Source of the DNA: Neobacillus niacini
GTDB taxonomy: Bacteria > Bacillota > Bacilli > Bacillales > Cytobacillaceae
NCBI RefSeq assembly: GCF_030817595.1
Contig: NZ_JAUSZN010000001.1
Location: 4,327,501-4,342,500 of the forward strand
Direction of reading: 5' to 3'
DNA: 15,000 nucleotides
Numbering within the stretch: position 1 is the first letter of the stretch; the number at the start of each line of letters is the position of its first letter. The notes beneath the pieces were generated by a model. The model worked only from the letters and a program-made list of their open reading frames with translations, had not been told where the DNA came from and did not search any database. The position numbers were made by a program, and so were the translations under genes. Below are positions 7,738 through 15,000 of the stretch, in pieces.

Positions 7738-7853
7738 AGCGTAAGCGCCTTGTACAGGGGCGACAGGCATAAGACGAGCCGGCATGAAGGTTGTTCTTTA
7801 ACCTTCTTGACGGATTGGCTTATGACCCCGAGCCCCTAGGCGCTGCAGCTGGA
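7738..7853. repeat. Palindromic GC-rich element in the serS leader (putative dispersed repeat)
   Basis: A stretch of about 115 bp with nested complementary segments: AAGCGCCT (7743-7750) with AGGCGCT (7838-7844), GGGGC (7757-7761) with GCCCC (7832-7836), CATAAG (7768-7773) with CTTATG (7819-7824), GAGCC (7776-7780) with GGCT (7817-7820), and GAAGGTT (7786-7792) with AACCTTC (7800-7806) around a 7-nt loop. It would fold as one long interrupted hairpin on either strand. It is richer in G+C than its surroundings and not needed for the T-box. It resembles repeats I recall seeing many times in Bacillaceae intergenic regions; that memory is unchecked. No transposase gene is linked. Confidence 0.6.
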
Positions 7854-7870
7854 TTCACTAAATAAATACA

Positions 7871-8126
7871 AAAAACTCCCGTCCCTAAAAACAGGGACGA
7901 GAGTTAACCCGCGTTACCACCCTGGTTGACAGATTTAGTCTGTCCACCTCGAAAAAATTAACGGTTTTTACCGAAAGTACTTACTGACCCTTAAGCGGGC
8001 GTTCCATACCTTGCTCGAGGAGGGATTCACAAGCTTCAAACACCGATTTGCACCATCCACCGGCTCTCTTTAGAATGAACTTCCTGCTACTAGTTCCTCT
8101 CATTGCTTTAAAATATTTATTGAAAA
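7871..8126 (-). promoter_or_regulatory. T-box riboswitch leader of serS
   Basis: Senses uncharged tRNA-Ser and allows serS transcription when charging is low. The T-box AGGGTGGTAACGCGGG is at 7908-7923 on the minus strand. It is followed directly by the terminator: AACTCTCGTCCCT (7892-7904) paired with AGGGACGGGAGTT (7874-7886), then T. Stem I lies at about 8020-8110; GAGGA near its base pairs with TCCTC after the specifier loop, and GTGAATCCC (8022-8030) places a likely UCC serine specifier at 8023-8025. A conserved AGTAGCAGGAAG-type specifier-loop strand is opposite. The 5' end is inferred from the promoter. Confidence 0.92.
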
Positions 8127-8132
8127 TAATTT

Positions 8133-8160
8133 ACTATAATTATCCACCAATTGCAATCAA
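8133..8160 (-). promoter_or_regulatory. Likely serS promoter
   Basis: On the minus strand TTGATT (8155-8160), a 16-bp spacer and TATAGT (8133-8138). An alternative pairing is TTGCAA (8151-8156) with TAAATT (8128-8133), 17-bp spacer. It begins one base after the pdxT stop codon. No terminator separates pdxT from this promoter. Confidence 0.6.
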
Positions 8161-8161
8161 A

Positions 8162-8749
8162 TTATACAAATTGTTTTGCTTTTGCTTCCTTAACCATCTC
8201 AACAAAGTAAGCCGTAATGTCATGGCGGTCTGTTAATTCAGGATGGAACGAACATCCGAGGAATTGTCCTTCACGAGCTGCCACAATACGGTCATTGTGC
8301 TTTGAAAGGATTTCTACTTCAGCTCCGGCTTCAACGACATGCGGTGCACGGATAAAGACTGCAGGGAAGTTGTCAGCTACATCCTTGATCGCGAGGTCAG
8401 CCTCGAAGCTATCAACCTGTCGTCCAAAGGAATTGCGTTCGACCGTAATGTCCATCACCCCAATATGCGGCTTGTGACCAACTAGGTTTTTAGCTAAAAG
8501 AATAAGACCAGCACATGTACCAAACATCGGTTTACCTTTGGCAGCAAATTCCTTTAATGCCTCCATAAAACCATACTTATCAATTAGGCGTCTCATCGCA
8601 GTGCTTTCACCGCCAGGAAGAATGAGGCCATCTACTTCTCTTAACTGTTCTACCTTCTTAATGGCAATCCCCTCAGCACCACATTCCTCCAAAGAACGAA
8701 TATGTTCCCTGACGGCGCCTTGTAAGGCAAGTACTCCTACTTTAACCAT
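8162..8749 (-). CDS. pdxT: Pyridoxal 5'-phosphate synthase glutaminase subunit PdxT
   Basis: Hydrolyses glutamine and channels ammonia to PdxS for de novo PLP synthesis. The 195-residue class I glutamine amidotransferase shows GGES (46-49, oxyanion strand), nucleophile Cys79 in FGTCAGL, and the His169/Glu171 pair in HPEL, completing the triad. [13 protein letters not shown] and FIRAP are family blocks contacting PdxS. The ATG at 8747-8749 overlaps the pdxS stop codon (TAATG), pointing to translational coupling and matched subunit amounts; an in-frame TTG two codons upstream lies inside pdxS and is less likely. Only a weak Shine-Dalgarno is visible, consistent with coupling. Confidence 0.97.
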   Translation of the reverse strand: MVKVGVLALQGAVREHIRSLEECGAEGIAIKKVEQLREVDGLILPGGESTAMRRLIDKYGFMEALKEFAAKGKPMFGTCAGLILLAKNLVGHKPHIGVMDITVERNSFGRQVDSFEADLAIKDVADNFPAVFIRAPHVVEAGAEVEILSKHNDRIVAAREGQFLGCSFHPELTDRHDITAYFVEMVKEAKAKQFV

Positions 8750-9630
8750 TACCAACCACGTTCCTGCATACGGTTTTCAGGGGACAATGATGAAATCTCA
8801 ATTCCCTTCATCGGTGCTCCTAGTTCTTTAGAAAGCTCAGCGATTAATTTGTAGTCTTGGTAATGAGTGGTAGCTTCCACGATTGCTCTAGCAAACTTTG
8901 CAGGATTTTCCGATTTAAAGATACCTGAACCAACAAATACTCCATCCGCACCCAGCTGCATCATTAATGCTGCATCAGCAGGCGTTGCAACACCGCCAGC
9001 AGCAAAGTTAACAACAGGAAGGCGGCCAAGGCGCTTGATCTCAAGAAGTAACTCAAATGGTGCTCCTAATAGTTTTGCTTCTGTCATTAGCTCATCTTCA
9101 TTCATTCCGACTACTTTACGAACTTGTCCATTTACTTTGCGCATATGGCGTACCGCTTCAACAATATTTCCTGTTCCAGGTTCCCCTTTTGTACGAAGCA
9201 TGGAAGCACCCTCACCAATCCTGCGGGCGGCCTCACCAAGGTCACGGCAGCCGCAAACAAATGGAACGGTAAAATCGCTTTTATATAAGTGATACTCTTC
9301 ATCCGCTGGGGTTAAAACTTCACTCTCATCAATATAGTCTACACCCATTGCTTCAAGTACACGTGCCTCAACAATATGGCCAATTCTTGCCTTTGCCATT
9401 ACAGGGATTGATACTGCATTCAATACCTCTTCAATAATTCTTGGGTCAGCCATTCGAGCTACACCGCCAGCTGCGCGAATATCAGATGGTACACGCTCCA
9501 AAGCCATTACCGCAACTGCACCAGCCTCTTCAGCAATTCTTGCCTGCTCTGCATTAACAACGTCCATAATGACGCCGCCCTTTTGCATTTCGGCCATACC
9601 GCGTTTAACTCGATCCGTACCTGTTTTCAT
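8749..9630 (-). CDS. pdxS: Pyridoxal 5'-phosphate synthase subunit PdxS
   Basis: Forms PLP from ribose 5-phosphate, glyceraldehyde 3-phosphate and the ammonia supplied by PdxT, in a dodecamer of PdxS coated with PdxT. The 293-residue barrel protein carries Asp23 (GGVIMDV), Lys80 (MAKARIGH), which forms the first imine with the sugar, and Lys148 ([11 protein letters not shown]), which receives the intermediate. [17 protein letters not shown] and [14 protein letters not shown] form the phosphate sites. Start ATG at 9628-9630 with GGGGG (9638-9642) 7 nt upstream. First gene of the pdxS-pdxT operon. I found no convincing promoter hexamer pair in the 120 bp before it, so none is listed. Confidence 0.98.
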   Translation of the reverse strand: MKTGTDRVKRGMAEMQKGGVIMDVVNAEQARIAEEAGAVAVMALERVPSDIRAAGGVARMADPRIIEEVLNAVSIPVMAKARIGHIVEARVLEAMGVDYIDESEVLTPADEEYHLYKSDFTVPFVCGCRDLGEAARRIGEGASMLRTKGEPGTGNIVEAVRHMRKVNGQVRKVVGMNEDELMTEAKLLGAPFELLLEIKRLGRLPVVNFAAGGVATPADAALMMQLGADGVFVGSGIFKSENPAKFARAIVEATTHYQDYKLIAELSKELGAPMKGIEISSLSPENRMQERGW

Positions 9631-9752
9631 GAAAAATCCCCCTTATAAGTTCCATTTTTATAAATATTACAAAAAATCAACGTATAAACTTAGGAAATAG
9701 TGTTAATTCATTCGGAATTAGATTGTTTCCATAAAATCATTAAAGCAACAAA

Positions 9753-9782
9753 AAAGGATTCCTGTCAAGACAAGAATCCTTT
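9753..9782 (-). terminator. Intrinsic terminator of dacA
   Basis: On the minus strand AAAGGATTC (9774-9782) pairs with GAATCCTTT (9753-9761); the inner TGTC/GACA can pair too. A run of T follows (to about 9750). It starts 19 nt after the dacA stop and isolates dacA from pdxS. Confidence 0.88.
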
Positions 9783-9801
9783 GCTAAAAATTTCCTAACT
9801 A

Positions 9802-11172
9802 TTAAAACCAACCTTTAACCGTTGAAGAAATGCCTCCCCAAAGATCTCCAAAGAACCCGCCAATACCTCTCATCATTAAGACGAACCAATTAGCCTTGTC
9901 GACATCTTCAGCCGCAATGACGTCAACCGTTATCTGGCCTTCTTTTGTTAAAAATCCTAAATTTCCTGCCTCTTTAGGCTGGAGCGTTAATGTTCCAACC
10001 TTTTCACCCTTTTTAATAGGTGCAGTAAGTTCACCTTGACCGTTAACCTTCTTTTTATCAAGTGTCAAAGTGGTTTTAAAATTATCCTTTTCCCCATTTT
10101 TCACCACCAAGTTAACGGCTTCTTTCGTATAAACTTTCACTTGATCTTCTTTACCTTTGATGACTGGTAAAGTTTTCTTCCCTTTAACTTGATAATGCTT
10201 TGGAAGGATTTCTTCTTTTTTAAAATTATTAAAGGCGTAATCCAGAACCTTTCTTGTTTCTCTAAAACGTTCGGATTGGGAACTAGTATTCATAACAACA
10301 GAAATATATCGTTGACCATCTCTAATAGCTGTTCCAGTAAAATTGTATCCTGCAAATGGGGTAGAACCCGTTTTTAAACCATCCAAACCATCATAAACAA
10401 ATTGTTGATAGTTCGGGTAATCACTTGCAAGTTCCTCGTATCCTTCTAACATCCAGTTCCAGTTGTCCATTACAAATTCATCTTCCGTGCCCTTTGCAAA
10501 AATCTTTTCAGGTATACTGGATGTTTTTAGAACTTCAGGGAAATCATGTATCAAGTGAGACGCTAAGGAGGCAACATCCCTTGCAGACATTATATTTTCC
10601 TCATCAGGGTCACCCACTACTTCAGGAAGATGCTTTAAAATATCGCGGTTATTTAGACCTGTAGAATTTACAAACTTATACTTTTCAAGACCAAGTTCTG
10701 CTGCCTTTTTATTCATCATTTCAACAAATTTGGCCTCTGACCCTCCAACAATTTCAGCAATTGCCATGGTCGCTGCATTCGCAGATTCTATTGCCATTGC
10801 TGCATATAGATCCTCTACCTTATACTTTGATTCAACACGTAAATAGACATTACTTAAACTATCATCATGTGACATCTTAGAAATTTCAGGGGATACTAAA
10901 TACTCTTGGTTCCACTTTACCTTGCCTTCTTTTACGGCTTCTAGAAGTAAGTACTCCGTCATCATTTTAGTCATACTCGCAATGCCCAAAGCAGTGTCAG
11001 AATTCTTTTCGTACAGAATCATACCGGTATCTGCATCAACTAATATAGCACCAGATGCATTAACATCTAATGCTGTTTCCGCCTCTGCTTTATTTATGCC
11101 TGCAAACAGGCTAAAAAACATGATCATTGCCAATGAACTGGCAATAATTTTTCGATAAAAAAGTTTATTCAC
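9802..11172 (-). CDS. dacA: D-alanyl-D-alanine carboxypeptidase DacA (penicillin-binding protein 5 type)
   Basis: Removes the terminal D-Ala from peptidoglycan pentapeptides at the outer face of the membrane. The 456-residue precursor has a signal peptide (NKLFYRKIIASSLAMIMFFSLFAG, likely cleaved after AEA near residue 32), the serine peptidase domain with S66-M-T-K69, S130-A-N132 and K267-T-G, and a C-terminal beta domain (from about 340). The final segment (ANWFVLMMRGIGGFFGDLWG...GWF) is the amphipathic membrane anchor of PBP5. The GTG at 11170-11172 is chosen because GGAGGG (11180-11185) lies 7 nt upstream; an in-frame TTG at 11187 overlaps that site. Own promoter and terminator, as expected for this vegetative enzyme. 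Confidence 0.96.
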   Translation of the reverse strand: MNKLFYRKIIASSLAMIMFFSLFAGINKAEAETALDVNASGAILVDADTGMILYEKNSDTALGIASMTKMMTEYLLLEAVKEGKVKWNQEYLVSPEISKMSHDDSLSNVYLRVESKYKVEDLYAAMAIESANAATMAIAEIVGGSEAKFVEMMNKKAAELGLEKYKFVNSTGLNNRDILKHLPEVVGDPDEENIMSARDVASLASHLIHDFPEVLKTSSIPEKIFAKGTEDEFVMDNWNWMLEGYEELASDYPNYQQFVYDGLDGLKTGSTPFAGYNFTGTAIRDGQRYISVVMNTSSQSERFRETRKVLDYAFNNFKKEEILPKHYQVKGKKTLPVIKGKEDQVKVYTKEAVNLVVKNGEKDNFKTTLTLDKKKVNGQGELTAPIKKGEKVGTLTLQPKEAGNLGFLTKEGQITVDVIAAEDVDKANWFVLMMRGIGGFFGDLWGGISSTVKGWF

Positions 11173-11207
11173 GATAATACCCTCCAACGATTTTATGCAC
11201 TTCGGTT

Positions 11208-11216
11208 ATTTTAACA
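11208..11216 (-). promoter_or_regulatory. Extended -10 promoter for dacA
   Basis: The minus strand reads TGTTAAAAT: a TAAAAT -10 (11208-11213) with the TGn extension (11214-11216). A clear -35 is not visible at the usual distance. Predicted start near 11201, about 28 nt before the GTG. Confidence 0.5.
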
Positions 11217-11262
11217 TAACTGGGGTTCAAATCATAGACAGAGGATAGCACTATCTTTTTAC

Positions 11263-11294
11263 AAAAAAAAGACAGAGAAGTCAGTGCTTCTCTG
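11263..11294 (-). terminator. Intrinsic terminator of guaB
   Basis: On the minus strand CAGAGAAG (11287-11294) pairs with CTTCTCTG (11273-11280) around a 6-nt loop, followed by TC and eight T (11263-11270). It starts 8 nt after the guaB stop codon. Confidence 0.9.
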
Positions 11295-11302
11295 CGTTTT
11301 TA

Positions 11303-12831
<1,529 letters not shown>

Positions 12832-12874
12832 GGAGAACGATTTAGTCTAATTTTTCTGAAAAAGGTGATTCCCG

Positions 12875-13819
12875 TTGACTGTTGACTATAAAGGCTGGAA
12901 AAGCTATGCAAGTTTTTTCTCTGCAGAGCATTGCCAGTTATACCTAAAAAACCACTATATAAAGCGAAATATTGAAAACCCTGAACAAAAAAGCTATGAA
13001 AACTGTTATGCCTTTTTATATTATCTCGAGCATGGACAAATTTATTATCTACAGGCAGAAAACTCACCGCTAATCCTAAAACCAATTCTGCTCTTTTATG
13101 GTCTTGTACATTTAATTAAAGCATGCATTCTAACGGTTGACCCAGCATACCCGGAAACGACTTCCGTCTTAGCACATGGTGTTTCTACACGGAAAAGAAA
13201 AAAGCAAAACTATCAATTTTTTCAAGATGAAGTAAAGTTTCAAAAAAATGGACTTTTTCCTTTTATGTCTGAAAAAATGTTCCACATGAAACAATTGGAA
13301 GGCGATAAAATTACAATGGAGGAGCTGCTTGAGCTCATTCCCGAATTGGATGATTTGTTTATGGTACATGAGTCGAAAAGCACTTTTACCCCCATAAATA
13401 ATACTCAGCACGGCCAATTGGCAGTACCAGAAAAAGTACTGGATCATTATCATATGACAGAGGAAAGATTGAAGGATTTTCTTTCATCTAAGTCTGGGAA
13501 TCAGATTGAATTTTTAAGTGAAGGACTCTCGTTTCAATACGATAAAAGGAAGTTTTCTGGAATATCACCGATTAAATTCAATCTAGAATCCAGCGCTTAT
13601 GTTCTACCGCTTAAGAAGGAGAATTTATTTCTATTTCCTGAACTGATGGTTCATTATCTCCTGCTTTATAATTTGAGTATGATTGCTAGATATGAAACAG
13701 AGTGGTGGAGTGAAATTACAAAAATGATGCCAAACCGAGATTATCCATTTATTAAGACTTTCTTGGAAATTACCTTGAAGAAGGGACCATTTTTGGTTTA
13801 TGAGTACTTGATGAGTTAA
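12875..13819 (+). CDS. yaaC: YaaC-like protein of unknown function
   Basis: A 314-residue protein matching remembered B. subtilis YaaC (about 315 residues) over its length. Conserved blocks include KSYENCYAFLYYLEHGQIYY, PILLFYGLVHLIKA, TSVLAHGVSTRKRKKQ, VKFQKNGLFP, YNLSMIARYETEWW and PNRDYPFIKTFLEIT. It shows no signal peptide or clear membrane segment and no catalytic motif that I recognise; it is probably cytoplasmic. The function is unknown. The start TTG (12875) is chosen for AAAGGTGAT about 6 nt upstream; no ATG stands near. Its promoter must lie within about 100 bp shared with the divergent guaB promoter; TAATTT around 12848 is a weak -10 candidate. Orientation against guaB, between guaB and the rRNA operon, is the B. 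subtilis arrangement. No terminator follows it; a repeat array does. Confidence 0.88.
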   Translation: MTVDYKGWKSYASFFSAEHCQLYLKNHYIKRNIENPEQKSYENCYAFLYYLEHGQIYYLQAENSPLILKPILLFYGLVHLIKACILTVDPAYPETTSVLAHGVSTRKRKKQNYQFFQDEVKFQKNGLFPFMSEKMFHMKQLEGDKITMEELLELIPELDDLFMVHESKSTFTPINNTQHGQLAVPEKVLDHYHMTEERLKDFLSSKSGNQIEFLSEGLSFQYDKRKFSGISPIKFNLESSAYVLPLKKENLFLFPELMVHYLLLYNLSMIARYETEWWSEITKMMPNRDYPFIKTFLEITLKKGPFLVYEYLMS

Positions 13820-13841
13820 TAGGCAGTCTTTTCTTTGGAGA

Positions 13842-14053
13842 AAAAGGGCTTTGATTCCCTGTATACTCGGAAAATCAAGTTCATGGGAATCAAAAGGTGG
13901 TTTTGGTTCCCTGTATTTACTTACAAAATCGGGCTTGTGGGAACTAAAAGGGAATTTTGATTCCCTGTACACCTTATTAATCCTGATTAAGGGAATCAAA
14001 AGGGAGTTTTGACTCCTTTAACTTATAAAAATTGAAAATCAAGGCAATCATAC
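13842..14053. repeat. Tandem array A: about four units of 52-54 bp, each an inverted repeat
   Basis: The core TTCCCTGTA recurs at 13855, 13907 and 13961, and a degenerate copy (CTCCTTTAA) at 14013, spacing 52, 54 and 52 bp. Each unit runs AAAAGGG..TTTTGATTCCCTGTA...GGGAATC. Within a unit TTGATTCCC pairs with GGGAATCAA (13851-13859 with 13885-13893; likewise unit 3). In unit 2 the arms change together to TTGGTTCCC and GGGAACTAA, a compensatory A-T to G-C change plus one wobble. Lies in the gap between yaaC and the rRNA terminator, where I see no gene. Confidence 0.8.
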
Positions 14054-14111
14054 ATGCGGTTTAACTTATTTACGTCAACTATAAAAAATTTACTTCATGG
14101 AGATTGTTAAG

Positions 14112-14265
14112 AACTATTCGTTACAGTTTTCCTTAAAAGTGTTTCTGCCGCAGGCATGAATAACCTCTATTCGTTACCGTTTTCTCTAAAAGCTTCGCCG
14201 CACGGGCACGATTCTCTAACTATCGTTCCCTCTTTTCCCTAAAGTGCTGCCTCGCGGGCACCCTT
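14112..14265. repeat. Tandem array B: three diverged units of 52-53 bp
   Basis: Units share ACTATTCGTTAC(a/c)GTTTTC, then CTAAAAG, then a GCCGCAGGGCA-like G+C-rich end. TCGTT recurs at 14118, 14171 and 14223, spacing 53 and 52 bp. The sequence is unrelated to array A by eye, but the period is the same. On the minus strand it lies downstream of the rRNA terminator. No coding potential is apparent. Confidence 0.65.
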
Positions 14266-14292
14266 CAACAAATTCTTCATTCAAGAGCATAT

Positions 14293-14320
14293 AAAAAAAC
14301 ACAACCTTTATCAGGTTGTG
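14293..14320 (-). terminator. Terminator of the rRNA operon
   Basis: On the minus strand CACAACCT (14313-14320) pairs with AGGTTGTG (14300-14307) around a 5-nt loop, followed by seven T (14293-14299). It lies 9 nt after the 5S rRNA 3' end. Confidence 0.92.
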
Positions 14321-14329
14321 CTTCGTGTG

Positions 14330-14444
<115 letters not shown>

Positions 14445-14448
14445 CTGT

Positions 14449-14472
14449 TTTTGAGGTATCATTCCCTCAAAA
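14449..14472 (-). other. Hairpin in the 23S-5S spacer
   Basis: TTTTGAGG (14465-14472 on the minus strand) pairs with CCTCAAAA (14449-14456) around an 8-nt loop, between the 23S and 5S genes. It may guide rRNA precursor processing; the exact cleavage sites cannot be read from sequence. Confidence 0.5.
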
Positions 14473-14518
14473 CTAGATAATCAGAAGAAGTGTGTAAAAC
14501 GAGTTCGCTTTTTAAAAA

Positions 14519-15000
<482 letters not shown>

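Noticed and set aside
8048..8236. Plus-strand reading frame of 62 codons as a small membrane protein
   Set aside because: It is antisense to T-box stem I, the serS promoter and the pdxT end, with no ribosome binding site.
9631..9750. Promoter or riboswitch for pdxS
   Set aside because: Several weak -10-like sequences occur in this A+T-rich spacer, but no -35/-10 pair with good spacing and no conserved RNA motif could be supported.
13631..13999. Minus-strand reading frame of 122 codons with repeated YRESK/YREPK peptide segments
   Set aside because: It overlaps the end of yaaC and array A; the repeats have periods of 52 and 54 bp, so the peptide repeat breaks frame after one unit. The peptide pattern is a by-product of the DNA repeats, and no ribosome binding site is seen.
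13820..14290. CRISPR array, given repeats of constant period
   Set aside because: The units are similar over their full length rather than short repeats with unique spacers, and there are no cas genes.

Overview
This window looks like the core chromosome of a Bacillaceae bacterium (Bacillus, Neobacillus or a close relative). Protein sequences, gene order and gene sizes closely follow what I remember of the stretch just after gyrA near the Bacillus subtilis replication origin: rrn operon, yaaC, guaB, dacA, pdxST, serS, tRNA-Ser, dck/dgk, sleL (yaaH), tadA, scr (SRP RNA), dnaX, yaaK, recR. Here that block is displayed in reverse, so the origin-proximal end is on the right and most genes are on the minus strand. 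The genus is an inference from synteny and sequence, not from a search.

Layout, left to right. Positions 1-2617 hold the DNA replication and repair operon dnaX-yaaK-recR (minus; recR is cut by the window edge) and, just upstream, the signal recognition particle RNA. Positions 2707-4643 hold tadA (minus) and the divergent spore cortex-lytic gene sleL (plus). Positions 4810-6189 hold two deoxynucleoside kinase genes (plus). Positions 6212-8160 hold a tRNA-Ser(UGA) gene, serS and a T-box leader (minus). Positions 8162-9630 hold pdxS-pdxT for pyridoxal phosphate synthesis. Positions 9753-12831 hold dacA (D-Ala-D-Ala carboxypeptidase) and guaB (IMP dehydrogenase), each with its own promoter and terminator. 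yaaC is divergent from guaB (12875-13819). From 13820 to 14290 there is a non-coding stretch with two adjacent tandem-repeat arrays. The right end (14293-15000) is the 3' end of an rRNA operon: terminator, 5S rRNA and about 480 nt of 23S rRNA.

The genes serve basic cell functions: clamp loader and recombination, tRNA modification and charging, purine and PLP metabolism, nucleoside salvage, cell wall trimming and protein targeting. I see no phage, defence, toxin, CRISPR, IS or secondary-metabolite locus. The least explained DNA is (1) a roughly 115-bp palindromic element between the T-box terminator and serS, (2) the two arrays of about 52-54 bp repeats between yaaC and 5S rRNA, and (3) a 13-bp-arm hairpin directly ahead of the recR ribosome binding site. 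I do not see a convincing new biological system; these repeats are the best candidates for follow-up.
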